Source: Pseudomonas silesiensis
GTDB lineage: Bacteria; Pseudomonadota; Gammaproteobacteria; Pseudomonadales; Pseudomonadaceae
Reading direction: 5' to 3'
Length of the DNA: 64,000 bases
Assembly (NCBI RefSeq): GCF_001661075.1
Contig: NZ_CP014870.1
Coordinates: 4,050,501 to 4,114,500 of the forward strand
Part shown: piece by piece, positions 16,674 through 27,385 of the stretch
Numbering within the stretch: the first letter of the stretch is position 1
Layout: each line of letters opens with the position of its first letter
The notes under the pieces: model-generated
The model's database searches: none
Told to the model about the DNA's origin: nothing
The model's input: the letters and a program-made list of their open reading frames with translations, nothing else
Program-made: the position numbers and the translations under genes

Positions 16674-17627
16674 ATGCGAGTAAAAAGCCGCTTTGCACTC
16701 CTGGCTGCTGCCGCAACTTTGGCAGTCACCACGGCAACCCATGCTGCACCTGTGTTCATCAACATACTGACCGGGGGTACCAGCGGGGTTTATTACCCGA
16801 TCGGTGTCGGCTTGTCGCAGATCTACAGTGACGGCATTCCGGGCGTGAGGACATCGGTTCAAGCCACCAAGGCGTCAGTGGAGAATTTGAACCTGCTGCA
16901 GGCTGGTCGTGGTGAGCTGGCCCTGGCACTGGGTGACTCAGTGGACGATGCGAAGAATGGCGTTGAAGACGCAGGCTTCAAAACGCCGCTGACCAAATTG
17001 CGCGCTATTGCCGCCGCTTATCCCAACTACATCCAGATCGTCGCCAGCCAGGAGTCGGGGATTAAGACGCTGGCGGACTTGAAAGGCAAGACCATTTCGG
17101 TCGGCGCGCCAAAATCGGGTACCGAGCTGAACGCCCGGGCAATTTTCAAGGCAGCGGGACTGACCTATGAAGACATGGGCAGAGTGCAATACCTGCCTTT
17201 TGCCGAATCCGTCGAATTGATCAAGAATCGCCAACTGGACGCCACGCTGCAATCTTCCGGGTTGGGCATGGCGGCCATTCGTGACTTGTCCTCGGTGATG
17301 CCCCTGAACTATATCGCCATCCCGTCGGAGGTGGTCGCGAAAATCGGCAACCCGGCCTACCAGAGCGCGATGATTCCGGCCAATACCTATGATGGACAAG
17401 CCGACGCCGTGCCCACGGTGGCGATCACCAATATCCTGGTGACCCGCGCCGACGTGCCGGACGACGTGGCTTATCAGATGACCAGGTTGTTGTTCGAAAA
17501 CCTTGCACGGCTGGGCAATTCCCATTCGGCGGCCAAGGACATCAAACTGGAAAACGCCGCCAGGGACCTGCCGATTGCGCTGCATCCGGGTGCCGAACGC
17601 TACTACAAGGAAAAAGGCGTGCTGTAA
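16674..17627 (+). CDS. TAXI-family TRAP transporter substrate-binding protein
   Basis: A 317-residue periplasmic binding protein. A signal peptide (about residues 1-24, ending THAAP) is followed by the TAXI hallmark INILTGGTSGVYYPIGVGLSQI, where the family gets its name. Further conserved parts are DLKGKTISVGAPKSGTELNAR and a C-terminal AIALHPGAERYYKEKG-like end (here IALHPGAERYYKEKG). It delivers a carboxylate-type solute to the TRAP permease encoded 79 bases downstream. Confidence 0.92.
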   Translation: MRVKSRFALLAAAATLAVTTATHAAPVFINILTGGTSGVYYPIGVGLSQIYSDGIPGVRTSVQATKASVENLNLLQAGRGELALALGDSVDDAKNGVEDAGFKTPLTKLRAIAAAYPNYIQIVASQESGIKTLADLKGKTISVGAPKSGTELNARAIFKAAGLTYEDMGRVQYLPFAESVELIKNRQLDATLQSSGLGMAAIRDLSSVMPLNYIAIPSEVVAKIGNPAYQSAMIPANTYDGQADAVPTVAITNILVTRADVPDDVAYQMTRLLFENLARLGNSHSAAKDIKLENAARDLPIALHPGAERYYKEKGVL

Positions 17628-17706
17628 CGGCGCAAGGCGCAGTGACGAGGATTTCAGCTGCGCCACCTGTTCGCCCTTTTCAATGCGGTCATGAGGCAGG
17701 CAGCTA

Positions 17707-19734
17707 ATGAGTGAAGTTCATCACGGCATCGCCACGAACCCGCGGGACTGGCCAAAATCCTTGTTTTACGTGGCGTTGCTGTTCTCGGTCTTTCAGATTG
17801 TCACCGCCGCGTTTTCACCGATCTCAAGCCAGATACTGCGCGCCGTACACGTCGGCTTCCTGCTGTGGGTCGTATTTTTAAGCTACCCCGCCTATGGCAA
17901 GGATCGGCCCTGGCAGCCACTGGCCTGGTTAATCAGCCTGGCCGCCATCGCCACCGCCTTGTACCAGTGGGTATTCGAGGTTGACTTGATCCAGCGTTCC
18001 GGGGATCTGACTGCCGCCGACACGGTGATCGGGGTGCTGCTGATCGCGCTGGTGTTCGAAGCGGCCCGGCGGGTGATGGGTATTGCGTTGCCGATCATCT
18101 GCGGCGTGTTCCTGGCGTATGGCCTGCTCGGTGAGTATCTACCGGGTGATCTGGCACACCGGGGTTACGGCTACGATCAGATCATCAATCAACTGTCGTT
18201 TGGCACCGAAGGGCTGTACGGCACACCGACCTACGTTTCGGCCACTTACATCTATCTGTTCATCCTGTTCGGGGCGTTCCTGGAACAAGCCGGGATGATC
18301 AAGCTGTTCACCGACTTCGCCATGGGCCTGTTCGGTCACAAGCTGGGTGGGCCCGCCAAAGTCGCGGTGGTGTCGTCGGCGCTGATGGGCACTATCACCG
18401 GCTCGGGGATTGCCAACGTCGTGACCACGGGGCAATTCACCATTCCGCTGATGAAGCGCTTTGGCTACAAGCCGGCGTTTGCCGGAGGTGTGGAAGCGAC
18501 CTCGAGCATGGGCAGCCAACTGATGCCGCCGGTGATGGGCGCGGTCGCCTTCATCATGGCTGAAACCATCAACGTGCCTTATGTGGAGATAGCCAAGGCG
18601 GCTTTGATCCCCGCCATCCTGTACTTCGGCTCGGTGTTCTGGATGGTTCATCTGGAGGCCAAGCGCTCCAGCCTCAAGGGGCTGCCCAAGGATCAATGCC
18701 CCAGCGCACTGGGCGCAATCAAGGAAAACTGGTACCTGTTGATTCCACTGCTGGTACTGGTCTACCTGCTGTTTTCCGGGCGAACGCCACTGTTCTCCGG
18801 TATGGTCGGACTGGCCCTGACGGCCATCGTGATACTCGGCTCGGCGATCATCTTCCGGGTACGCGGCTTCGGCCTGCGCTGCGCTTTCTGGATAGCGCTG
18901 GGCATCCTCTGTACCGGTTTTTTCCAGATGGGGATCGCTGTGATTTTTGCGGTGATCGCGGTGCTGGTGGTGATGTGCTGGTTCATCAAGGGCGGCCGCG
19001 ACACCCTGACCATCTGCCTCCATGCACTGGTCGAAGGCGCGCGCCACGCGGTGCCGGTCGGGATTGCCTGCGCACTGGTGGGCATCATCATCGGCGTCGT
19101 GTCACTGACAGGCGTCGCCTCCACCTTCGCCGGTTATATATTGGCCATCGGCCGCGACAACCTGCTGCTGTCGCTGATACTGACCATGATTACCTGCCTG
19201 GTACTGGGCATGGGCATTCCGACCATTCCCAACTACATCATCACCAGTTCGATCGCAGCCCCGGCCCTGCTGGAGTTGGGCGTGCCGCTGATCGTGTCGC
19301 ACATGTTCGTGTTCTATTTCGGCATTCTTGCCGACCTGACTCCCCCCGTCGCGCTGGCCTGCTTTGCCGCGGCACCGATCGCAAAGGAGAGCGGATTCAG
19401 GATCAGTCTATGGGCGGTGCGAATTGCCCTGGCGGGTTTCGTCATTCCGTTCATGGCGGTCTACAATCCGGCGCTCATGCTGCAGGGCGATAATCTGTGG
19501 ATGAGCGCTTACATGCTGATCAAGACCCTCCTGGCGATAGGGCTCTGGGGCATGGCATCCACCGGCTATCTGCAACAAAAGATGCCCCTGTGGGAGCGTT
19601 TGCTCAGTTTTGCTGCCGGTGCCTTACTGGTGGTTGCGTTGCCGCTGACCGATGAAATCGGCTTCGTACTCGGTGCACTGATTATCTTCCAGCATCTCTG
19701 GCGCTCACGTCAGGCCGGACTGGCGAAGGCATGA
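17707..19734 (+). CDS. TRAP transporter permease, fused small and large subunits
   Basis: A 675-residue inner-membrane protein of the 4TM/12TM fusion type that works with TAXI binding proteins and takes up organic acids using the ion gradient. The N-terminal third is the DctQ-like part, the rest the DctM-like part. The central block GTITGSGIANVVTTGQFTIP and the repeat-like TSSMGSQLMPPVMGAVAFIMAE are typical; so are MGIPTIPNYIITSSIAAPALLE and ILADLTPPVALACFAAAPIA. It overlaps the next gene by 4 bases. Substrate unknown. Confidence 0.92.
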   Translation: MSEVHHGIATNPRDWPKSLFYVALLFSVFQIVTAAFSPISSQILRAVHVGFLLWVVFLSYPAYGKDRPWQPLAWLISLAAIATALYQWVFEVDLIQRSGDLTAADTVIGVLLIALVFEAARRVMGIALPIICGVFLAYGLLGEYLPGDLAHRGYGYDQIINQLSFGTEGLYGTPTYVSATYIYLFILFGAFLEQAGMIKLFTDFAMGLFGHKLGGPAKVAVVSSALMGTITGSGIANVVTTGQFTIPLMKRFGYKPAFAGGVEATSSMGSQLMPPVMGAVAFIMAETINVPYVEIAKAALIPAILYFGSVFWMVHLEAKRSSLKGLPKDQCPSALGAIKENWYLLIPLLVLVYLLFSGRTPLFSGMVGLALTAIVILGSAIIFRVRGFGLRCAFWIALGILCTGFFQMGIAVIFAVIAVLVVMCWFIKGGRDTLTICLHALVEGARHAVPVGIACALVGIIIGVVSLTGVASTFAGYILAIGRDNLLLSLILTMITCLVLGMGIPTIPNYIITSSIAAPALLELGVPLIVSHMFVFYFGILADLTPPVALACFAAAPIAKESGFRISLWAVRIALAGFVIPFMAVYNPALMLQGDNLWMSAYMLIKTLLAIGLWGMASTGYLQQKMPLWERLLSFAAGALLVVALPLTDEIGFVLGALIIFQHLWRSRQAGLAKA

Positions 19735-20129
19735 TCGGCCTTTGCCTGGGCCTGGCCGGTGTCGTCTGGGCCCAGCTACCGGTTTCCAGCTTCACCTTGG
19801 CGTGGGATCACACCGTCGAAAAAATTCGCTGGGAGGAAGACTACCGCCTCACAGAGACAGGCCTGGTGCTGGAGGAAGCCAGGGTTCGAGGCAACGGCGC
19901 GGGCATGGAAATTCCCGAGGACGCTCGACTCGAAAAGGGTAGTTGGCACTACCGGCGCCCAATACCGCCCTTGCAACCTTTGAGTCTTGGACGCACACCG
20001 CAAGCAGGCGATTACCAACTGTGCGTCGAGGGAGACTGTCACGCGCTCAGCCATTGGGTTGGAGCGCCCGACATCAACGAGCCAGCCATACAATTGTGGA
20101 CGTGCACGCGGGGCGGTGATGCTCAATAA
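19731..20129 (+). CDS. DUF1850 family protein
   Basis: A 132-residue protein of a family that is regularly encoded beside TAXI-TRAP permeases, as here, where it overlaps the permease stop by 4 bases (ATGA). A hydrophobic N-terminus suggests export or membrane anchoring. Family-typical parts are FTLAWDHTVEKIRWEEDYRL and YQLCVEGDCHALSHWVG, with a likely Cys pair. Its role is unknown; a link to transporter assembly or folding is inferred only from its neighbours. It converges with the next gene and their ends overlap by a few bases. Confidence 0.82.
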   Translation: MIGLCLGLAGVVWAQLPVSSFTLAWDHTVEKIRWEEDYRLTETGLVLEEARVRGNGAGMEIPEDARLEKGSWHYRRPIPPLQPLSLGRTPQAGDYQLCVEGDCHALSHWVGAPDINEPAIQLWTCTRGGDAQ

Positions 20130-20398
20130 CTATGCGGTAGCCATTGAGCCCCTGCCGGGTGTTCAAACTGTTGAAGATAGGCATCGGTGCCATGCATTTC
20201 ACGGGTACCTTGCAAAGGTTCGTCTCGGTTTTCTTCAAGCGGGAACACGTTGATATCAGCTATCCAACGTAAAACCGGCCTGTCACCGGCCTCAAATACA
20301 ATCCCCATGAACACCAGCACCAGCCAAACCAGCGCAAATCCGCCTGGTAGCCTTAAAGCCGCCAGGCGCGTTTTCATCTGCCATCGGCAACGAGGCAT
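20123..20398 (-). CDS. Small hypothetical protein with one membrane span (91 aa)
   Basis: Not recognised. One hydrophobic span (FALVWLVLVFMGIVFEAG) lies near residues 21-38, followed by a polar C-terminal half without clear motifs. The gene begins 4 bases after the stop of the FAD dehydrogenase at 20402 and is probably cotranscribed with it. A second in-frame ATG at 20377 could be the true start. Its end overlaps that of the DUF1850 gene on the other strand by 7 bases. Confidence 0.6.
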   Translation of the reverse strand: MPRCRWQMKTRLAALRLPGGFALVWLVLVFMGIVFEAGDRPVLRWIADINVFPLEENRDEPLQGTREMHGTDAYLQQFEHPAGAQWLPHSY

Positions 20399-20401
20399 CG
20401 C

Positions 20402-21871
20402 TCAGCGCGCCTTTCGCGCAGAGGCCTCTGTGCCGGCGATGCGTCCAAGTACCGAGCCTGATGTCAGCCCTGCCCCACCGGCGTACTTGACGTAGTAGAG
20501 GTTGCCCACCAACTCACCCGCGGCGTAGAGACCGTCGATTGGCACGTCCTCTTCGTCCAGCACCCGGGCCTGGCTGTCGACCTTCAGGCCACCGAACGTG
20601 AAGGTGATGCCGCACGTCACCGCGTAGGCCACGAAGGGTGGACGATCCAAAGGGTTGGCCCAGTTTGACTTGGGCAACTCCAGCCCTTGGGTCGAGCGTC
20701 CGTCGCGGACGGCGGGGTTGAACGGCACATCGAGTTGCACCGCGTCGTTGTAGGCTTCGAGGGTGTGCAGAAGCGCGGGACCGTTGACCCCTTCCATCTG
20801 CTCGATCAAGCCTTGCAGGGTTGCCGCCTGGATCCGGGTAACCTGGCGTCCCCGGTACTCATCGGGAAGCAATGCGTGGCTGTGCTGGTCGAAGATCTGC
20901 CACGCGACACCCTCCGGTTGCGCCATGACTTTGGCACCCATGCTGGAGTAGGTGTAGTTGCGAAAATCCTGACCTTCATCGATAAAACGCTTGCCGTCGG
21001 CATTGACCACGACGCCGAGATGGAAGTAGTTCTTCTGCTGGTTAAGCTGGTTCAGGTCGCCCATTTGCGGGGCGTTGACGTCATAAAACACCGCATGGCA
21101 ACCGGACCAGTTGCCGTGTGCCACAGCACCCACATCCAGGGCCATGCGGATGCCGTCGCCGGTGTTGTAGCGTGACCCGCGGACTTTGGCCAGGTCCCAT
21201 CCCGGCCCCAGGTATTGGGTGCGCCATTGCAGATTGGCATGGAAGCCACCCGTCGCGAGGACCAGCCCCCGAGCGGAAAACTGACGACCGTCCGCACAGG
21301 ACAGTTGCCACAAGCCGTCAGGATCGCGGCTGATATGTTGGGTCCGACAGCCGTAGAAAACCTCCACGGCGTCTTTTTCCACCCGGCGAAACAAGGCATC
21401 GACCAACCCCAGGCCGCCACCGGAAACCTCGATGGTCAGGCCGCCCCAGAAGCGGAACTTGCCATCCACCTTGAAAGCCTGGCGACCATAGATGGGCATG
21501 AAGCGCACGCCCTTGCCGGTCATCCACTGCAAGGTATCCAGGCTCTGCGACACGACCGTGTCCAACACCTGCGGGTCGGTGCGGTATTGGCTCATGGCAG
21601 CCAACTCACCGAAAAAATCGTCCTGGGTGTAGGCACCGAAATCGCTGCTTTCAACTTCACTCTCCAGCAGGTCCGGCATCAGGCTGCGCAAGTCGTCAAC
21701 ACCCCGGTAAGCCACGCGAAACGCGCCTCCGGTGTGCGCCGAGTTACCGCCGCGTTGCTCTTTCGGCGCGCGTTCAAGCAAGGCTACCCGCACCCCTTGT
21801 TCGCGGGCGGAAAGCGCTGCGCAAAGCCCGGCATTGCCACTGCCCAGCACGATGACGTCGTAAGGTTGCAT
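20402..21871 (-). CDS. FAD-dependent dehydrogenase, tricarballylate dehydrogenase (TcuA)-like
   Basis: A 489-residue flavoprotein of the succinate dehydrogenase/fumarate reductase/ketosteroid dehydrogenase superfamily, without signal peptide. The dinucleotide motif VIVLGSGNAGLCAALSAREQG opens the protein, with ERAPKEQRGGNSAHTGGAFR typical of the TcuA branch. The C-terminal FAD block is IDGLYAAGELVGNLYYVKYAGGAGLTSGSVLGR. It could introduce a double bond into a carboxylate or a ring next to a carbonyl. One of three such enzymes in the window. It lacks a TcuB partner nearby, so strict tricarballylate use is doubtful. Confidence 0.85.
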   Translation of the reverse strand: MQPYDVIVLGSGNAGLCAALSAREQGVRVALLERAPKEQRGGNSAHTGGAFRVAYRGVDDLRSLMPDLLESEVESSDFGAYTQDDFFGELAAMSQYRTDPQVLDTVVSQSLDTLQWMTGKGVRFMPIYGRQAFKVDGKFRFWGGLTIEVSGGGLGLVDALFRRVEKDAVEVFYGCRTQHISRDPDGLWQLSCADGRQFSARGLVLATGGFHANLQWRTQYLGPGWDLAKVRGSRYNTGDGIRMALDVGAVAHGNWSGCHAVFYDVNAPQMGDLNQLNQQKNYFHLGVVVNADGKRFIDEGQDFRNYTYSSMGAKVMAQPEGVAWQIFDQHSHALLPDEYRGRQVTRIQAATLQGLIEQMEGVNGPALLHTLEAYNDAVQLDVPFNPAVRDGRSTQGLELPKSNWANPLDRPPFVAYAVTCGITFTFGGLKVDSQARVLDEEDVPIDGLYAAGELVGNLYYVKYAGGAGLTSGSVLGRIAGTEASARKAR

Positions 21872-22051
21872 ATTCGCTCCTGATCTGTGGACTTCACGAT
21901 CCGATTATCAACAGGACCGTGCGAGGGACTTAGCCTGCGCGGTCGAATGGGCTTTTCAACTAATGCGCAAGGTGATGCGTGGCATCGAGTGCGCAGGGAG
22001 AAGCAGGGGCTGGCAGGCTGCGTTTTTTTGAGCCTGGTTTTTAGTAGCGAA

Positions 22052-22097
22052 GTCAAAAGATCGCCGTTCGCGGCCCGAGCCTTCGGCAGCGCCTACA
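22052..22097. repeat. REP-type element, GTAGGCGCTGCCGAAGG class
   Basis: On the minus strand it reads TGTAGGCGCTGCCGAAGGCT and then GGGCCGCGA...GATCTTTTGA, a third REP family common in fluorescent pseudomonads. Its GTAGGC end contains the TAG stop of the SMP-30-like gene, so element and gene overlap by a few bases. Confidence 0.75.
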
Positions 22098-23169
22098 AAG
22101 GCGGGATGGCGTTGGGTATTAGCAGCATGCGATCTCCGGCGAACGCCCCGACGTACACGTCACGCCCCACTTGCAAGGCCGTTGAGGCGCCGTACAACGC
22201 CCCTTCTTTGGCGCGCATCAGTTCACGACGGGTGCCCTTGAGCGGATCGATCAATGCCACCACCGAGGTGCTGGGGCAGAACTCGTCGTGGCTGAGGAAA
22301 CACCTGCGAAAGGTCTGCGCATCCGGCACACCGGCCGTGAGCAGTTGCCCATCAGCCGTCCAACTGAGGTTGTCCGGCAAGAAGTCGAGGGCGATCTTGC
22401 TGACGACCTTTTGCTGTTTGAAGTCGTACTGCCAGACTCCGCTGCCCGGCCATGCGGCGAACCACACTGACTGACCGTCCTGGCTGACCTGAATGCCATT
22501 CGGTGCGGGGGCCTGGCTGTCGGGCAGACGGTGCAGTCCCTCGCTGGCGTGCCAGGCCAGCAAATATCCGGTGGCACGGCCATCGAGCAGCTGTTCCAGG
22601 CGCGGATCGTCTTTCATTGCACTGAAGCTGAACATGGCCGTGACCACGAAGCCGCCGTCCGGTGTGGCGGCAACATCGTTGAGCATCGTGCCGTCCTGGC
22701 TTTCCACGCAGCCACGCCAGATGGCCTTCCAGCTTTTGCCATCGCTGATCGGCTCGAAGAACTCCACAGCCTCTCGACCGTTGTGGTTGACCACCAGCAA
22801 CTGCGATTTACCATCGGCACGTTTGGATAGATGGATACCGTGGGCACCGATAGCGCCTTGCGGCTGCGCACATGAAGGTTCGCCCCAACCCGGTGTTGCC
22901 TGCCGCTCGATGACCATATCGGTCACTTCACGGGAGGCCAGCGCCATGACGCGCAATCGGCTTTGATGGCTGGCGGCCAGTCCCGGCGTGGTGCTCAGGA
23001 ACAGGAAACCGGCGTCCGGTGAAAGCTCCAGATCCTCGGGCGGCGCCATGCCGCAGATCGGCGTGTAAGCGCTTTGCGCCTCGCACGCCGGCACCTGCGG
23101 TTGAGCGGCATGGACAGCGGTGCTCATAGCCAGCGCCAAGGCAGCGCTGGCCAAATGTAGATGGTTCAT
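22093..23169 (-). CDS. Exported SMP-30/gluconolactonase-like beta-propeller protein
   Basis: A 358-residue protein with a signal peptide (about residues 1-21, ending VHAAQ), so it acts in the periplasm. The rest is a six-bladed beta-propeller of the SMP-30/strictosidine-synthase/arylesterase type, with repeated strands such as PNGIQVSQDGQSVWFAAW and a C-terminal GASTALQVGRDVYVGAFAGDRM. Family members hydrolyse lactones or esters with bound calcium. It lies 99 bases after the meta-cleavage hydrolase gene and probably shares its promoter, which suggests a periplasmic lactonase or esterase step on the incoming substrate. The stop codon lies in a REP element. Confidence 0.78.
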   Translation of the reverse strand: MNHLHLASAALALAMSTAVHAAQPQVPACEAQSAYTPICGMAPPEDLELSPDAGFLFLSTTPGLAASHQSRLRVMALASREVTDMVIERQATPGWGEPSCAQPQGAIGAHGIHLSKRADGKSQLLVVNHNGREAVEFFEPISDGKSWKAIWRGCVESQDGTMLNDVAATPDGGFVVTAMFSFSAMKDDPRLEQLLDGRATGYLLAWHASEGLHRLPDSQAPAPNGIQVSQDGQSVWFAAWPGSGVWQYDFKQQKVVSKIALDFLPDNLSWTADGQLLTAGVPDAQTFRRCFLSHDEFCPSTSVVALIDPLKGTRRELMRAKEGALYGASTALQVGRDVYVGAFAGDRMLLIPNAIPPL

Positions 23170-23268
23170 GATCCAACCCCGGTTTTATTGTCGTTATGGG
23201 TTCGTGTGCGGGGGCACAAGCCAGTGGCAAGCCCTCGCGCCATGGCGACGAGAGGGATGCGCCGGGGC

Positions 23269-24126
<858 letters not shown>

Positions 24127-24263
24127 TTATTATGGTGGTGAAGCAGGCGAACAGCGCGGTGAAGTACGCGAGTTCGAGGAAAAGAAAGCGTCAGGGTGAT
24201 GCGCACCACTTCAGCCAGCCGCTGGTCGTACAGGTAAGCGGCGGCGCCTTCCATGTTGGGGAG

Positions 24264-24280
24264 AGCAATGACTGTGCCAG
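24264..24280 (-). promoter_or_regulatory. Sigma-54 (-24/-12) promoter of the hydrolase gene
   Basis: On the minus strand this reads CTGGCACAGTCATTGCT: GG and GC are exactly 10 bases apart and both flanks match the consensus YTGGCACG-N4-TTGCW. It gives a leader of about 140 bases. The promoter at 37433-37449 shares CTGGCACA and TTGCT. Confidence 0.78.
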
Positions 24281-24397
24281 TCGTGTGAGCGGGAGTTCAC
24301 GATCGGTATAAGTCCTTATTTAACAAACAGTTATGCGTAATATTTGAACTGTGGAAGAGGGTCGCTTCGGAGCTGATCGATCGTTCTTATTCAGAAG

Positions 24398-24417
24398 TTT
24401 TCAAAGATTCATGAAAA
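24398..24417. promoter_or_regulatory. Candidate upstream activator site for the hydrolase promoter
   Basis: TTTTCA (24398-24403) and TGAAAA (24412-24417) form an inverted repeat about 130 bases upstream of the -24/-12 site. Its AGTTTTC-AA--TTC pattern resembles the minus-strand reading of the palindrome at 37567-37587. Confidence 0.35.
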
Positions 24418-24480
24418 TCGGGATGAAAAAGATGAAGGCGCTAGATGCGACTGGTCGTGAGGTCAGCCAGGCGTAACCCG

Positions 24481-24571
24481 TGTAGGAGCCGGCTTGCCGG
24501 CGAAGGCGGTGGCACATTCAGTAGCGGTGTTGGCTGGCAGGCCGCTTTCGCCGGCAAGCCGGGCTCCTACA
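24481..24571. repeat. REPIN, type GTAGGAGCCGGCTTGCCGGCGA
   Basis: Two inverted REPs: TGTAGGAGCC at 24481-24490 and GGCTCCTACA at 24562-24571, each with an internal GCCGGC hairpin. This family differs in its core from the REPIN at 4046-4167. It fills the space between the aldolase gene end and the upstream region of the hydrolase promoter. Confidence 0.9.
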
Positions 24572-24583
24572 GGGGCTGCGGTG

Positions 24584-25606
24584 TTATTGCTTTTTGAGCA
24601 GGTCCAGGGCGACGTCGACGATCATGTCTTCCTGGCCGCCGACCATCCGGCGTTTGCCCAGTTCGACGAGGATGTCCAGGGTCTTCAGGCCGTACTTGGC
24701 CGCGGCGATTTCGGCGTGGCGCAGGAAGCTTGAGTAGACGCCGGCATAACCCAGGGCCAGAGTTTCGCGGTCGACCCGCACCGGCCGATCCTGCAGCGGA
24801 CGCACGATGTCATCCGCCGCATCCATCAGCGTGTACAGGTCGGTGCCGTGGTTCCAGCCCAGGCGTTCGGCGGCGGCGATGAACACTTCCAGCGGCGCGT
24901 TACCGGCGCCGGCGCCCATGCCGGCGAGGCTGGCGTCGATGCGGTCGCAGCCTTCCTCGACGGCCGTGATCGAGTTGGCCACGCCGAGCGACAGGTTGTG
25001 ATGCGCGTGCATGCCGGTTTCGGTTTCCGGCTTGAGCACGGCCTTGAACGCACGGAACCGCTCGCGCACATCCTGCATGTTCATCGCACCACCGGAGTCG
25101 GCCATGTACACGCAGGTCGCGCCGTAGCTCTCCATCAGCTTGGCCTGGGCGGCCAACTGCTCGGCCGGGATCATGTGGCTCATCATCAGGAAACCGACGG
25201 TGTCCATGCCCAACTCGCGGGCGTATTCGATGTGCTGTTTCGACACGTCCGCCTCGGTGCAATGGGTGGCGATGCGGACCACCCGGGCCCCGGCGCTGTA
25301 GGCCGCTTTGAGGTCATGCACGGTGCCGATGCCGGGCAGCAACAAGGTGGTGATTTTCGCATGGCTGATCACATCGGCTGCCGCTTCGATCCACTCCAGA
25401 TCGGTGTGCGCGGCGAAGCCATAGTTGAAGCTCGAACCCTGTAGCCCATCACCGTGGGCGACTTCGATCGAGTCGACCTTGGCCTTGTCCAGGGCGCGGG
25501 CGATGTTCTGCACATTCTGCAGCGAATACTGGTGACGCACCGCGTGGCTGCCGTCGCGCAGGGTCACGTCGGAGATGTAGAGTTTCTTGCCGGGATTGAA
25601 AGTCAT
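24584..25606 (-). CDS. mhpE: 4-hydroxy-2-oxovalerate aldolase
   Basis: Splits 4-hydroxy-2-oxopentanoate to pyruvate and acetaldehyde. The 340-residue protein is full length. The metal and catalytic region [15 protein letters not shown] lies at residue 14 on, the metal-binding histidines in [15 protein letters not shown] near residue 200, and the C-terminal communication domain ends in [14 protein letters not shown]. It forms a channelling complex with the acylating acetaldehyde dehydrogenase encoded 10 bases upstream. Last gene of the long meta-cleavage operon. DmpG, HsaF and MhpE are equivalent names. Confidence 0.97.
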   Translation of the reverse strand: MTFNPGKKLYISDVTLRDGSHAVRHQYSLQNVQNIARALDKAKVDSIEVAHGDGLQGSSFNYGFAAHTDLEWIEAAADVISHAKITTLLLPGIGTVHDLKAAYSAGARVVRIATHCTEADVSKQHIEYARELGMDTVGFLMMSHMIPAEQLAAQAKLMESYGATCVYMADSGGAMNMQDVRERFRAFKAVLKPETETGMHAHHNLSLGVANSITAVEEGCDRIDASLAGMGAGAGNAPLEVFIAAAERLGWNHGTDLYTLMDAADDIVRPLQDRPVRVDRETLALGYAGVYSSFLRHAEIAAAKYGLKTLDILVELGKRRMVGGQEDMIVDVALDLLKKQ

Positions 25607-25616
25607 GTCGGTCTCC

Positions 25617-26555
25617 TCAGGCGTTGAGCATCGACTGCGCCATGCGCTCGGCGGTGGCCAAGGCTGCGGAGGTCATGATGTCGAGGTTGCCGGCGTAGGC
25701 TGGCAAATAATGGGCGGCGCCTTCGACTTCGAGGAACACCGAGGTCTTGAGGCCGGAGAAGGTGCCGAGGCCGGGAATGTGCAGTGGCGCGTCTTCGGGG
25801 ATCACGTCGAACTGGACTTTTTGCTTCAGGCGATAGCCCGGCACATAAGCCTGAACGGCGGCGGCCATCTCCACGATCGAGGCCTCGACCAGCGCCTGAT
25901 CGACGGCTTCGGACAGCACAAACACCGTGTCGCGCATCATCAGCGGGGGCTCGGCCGGGTTCATCACGATGATTGCCTTGCCCTTGGCCGCGCCGCCGAT
26001 CACTTCGATAGCCTTGGAGGTGGTCTCGGTGAACTCGTCGATGTTGGCGCGGGTGCCGGGGCCGGCGGATTTGCTGGCGATCGAGGCGACGATTTCGGCG
26101 TAGTGCACCTTGGCCACCCGCGACACGGCCGCGACCATCGGGATCGTCGCCTGGCCACCGCAGGTGACCATGTTGACGTTGAGCTGATCCAGGTTCTGCT
26201 CCAGGTTGACCACCGGTACGCAGTACGGACCGATCGCCGCGGGTGTCAGGTCGATCAAGCGGATGCCGGGTTTGATCGAGCGCAGGAAGGCATCGTTCTT
26301 CACGTGGGCGCCGGCCGAGGTGGCATCGAAGACGAAGTCGATGTCCTGGAACACGTCCATGCGAGTCAAGCCTTCGACGCCTTCATGGGTCACCGCTACG
26401 CCCAGGCGCGACGCGCGGGCCAGGCCATCGGAGGCCGGGTCGATACCGACCATGACCGCCATTTCCAGGTGCCTGGCATTGCGCAGGATCTTGATCATCA
26501 GGTCGGTGCCGATGTTGCCGGAACCGATGATGGCGACTTTCAATTTGTTGTTCAT
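25617..26555 (-). CDS. mhpF: Acylating acetaldehyde dehydrogenase
   Basis: Converts acetaldehyde, CoA and NAD+ to acetyl-CoA. The 312-residue protein begins with the NAD-binding [19 protein letters not shown] and has the catalytic Cys in [17 protein letters not shown] near residue 130. I place the start at 26555 ([13 protein letters not shown]) rather than the longer frame at 26591, because it gives the normal family length. It lies between the hydratase and aldolase genes, the order found in most meta-cleavage operons. Confidence 0.97.
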   Translation of the reverse strand: MNNKLKVAIIGSGNIGTDLMIKILRNARHLEMAVMVGIDPASDGLARASRLGVAVTHEGVEGLTRMDVFQDIDFVFDATSAGAHVKNDAFLRSIKPGIRLIDLTPAAIGPYCVPVVNLEQNLDQLNVNMVTCGGQATIPMVAAVSRVAKVHYAEIVASIASKSAGPGTRANIDEFTETTSKAIEVIGGAAKGKAIIVMNPAEPPLMMRDTVFVLSEAVDQALVEASIVEMAAAVQAYVPGYRLKQKVQFDVIPEDAPLHIPGLGTFSGLKTSVFLEVEGAAHYLPAYAGNLDIMTSAALATAERMAQSMLNA

Positions 26556-26569
26556 GATGTTGTGCAACC

Positions 26570-27358
26570 TCAGTCGAAACGCACCGAGCAACTGCCGATA
26601 CCGGCAATGCTCACTCGCAAATTATCCCCGGCGACCACGGGCACCATCGCCGACAGCGCACCGGACAGAATCACTTCACCGGCCTTGAGGCTCATCCCCA
26701 GTCGACCCAGGGTATTGGCCAGCCATGCCACGGCGATGACGGGCGACCCCATGGTCGCGGCCCCGGCGCCGGTGCCGACGATCCGGCCGTTTTTCTCCAG
26801 CACCATGCCTGTGGTGTACAGGTCCAGGTCCCGTGGGCTGACCAAGCGATCACTGAGCACGAACACGCCGCACGACGCGTTATCCGCCACCGTGTCCTGG
26901 ATCTTGATTTTCCAGTCGCGGATGCGTGAATCGACGATCTCGAAACACGCCATCACCCCCTCCGTCGCCCGTAACACGTCGGCTGCGGTGATGCCGGGAC
27001 CTGACAGGTCGTGCTTGAGAACGAAGGCGATCTCGCCTTCGGCCTTGGGCTGGATCAGCCCGGCCATGGCCACGCTGCCGCCCTGGTCGACGACCATGGC
27101 ATCGGTCAACTGGCCAAAATCCGGCTGACGCACGCCGAGCATGTCCATCACCGCCTGACTGGTGACGCCGATTTTTTTGCCGATGATCCGCTCACCGCCG
27201 GCCACGCGGCGGCCGATCAGGTGCTGCTGGATCTGGTAGGCCTGCTCCATGGTCAAGCCGGGATGGCTGTCGGTCAGCGGCGCGATGGCCTGTGCTTCGA
27301 CCAGTGCATTGAATAGCTTGTCGCCCAGCTGTTGGGTGTCGACGCTTGAATGGTTCAC
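26570..27358 (-). CDS. mhpD: 2-keto-4-pentenoate hydratase
   Basis: Adds water to 2-hydroxypenta-2,4-dienoate to give 4-hydroxy-2-oxopentanoate. The 262-residue product belongs to the fumarylacetoacetase-fold hydratases, with [23 protein letters not shown], the metal-binding [12 protein letters not shown] and [12 protein letters not shown] segments. It precedes the acetaldehyde dehydrogenase gene by 14 bases. HsaE, DmpE and MhpD are equivalent enzymes. Confidence 0.95.
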   Translation of the reverse strand: MNHSSVDTQQLGDKLFNALVEAQAIAPLTDSHPGLTMEQAYQIQQHLIGRRVAGGERIIGKKIGVTSQAVMDMLGVRQPDFGQLTDAMVVDQGGSVAMAGLIQPKAEGEIAFVLKHDLSGPGITAADVLRATEGVMACFEIVDSRIRDWKIKIQDTVADNASCGVFVLSDRLVSPRDLDLYTTGMVLEKNGRIVGTGAGAATMGSPVIAVAWLANTLGRLGMSLKAGEVILSGALSAMVPVVAGDNLRVSIAGIGSCSVRFD

Positions 27359-27385
27359 TTGATAACTCCTGTCCCTTGATGAAAA

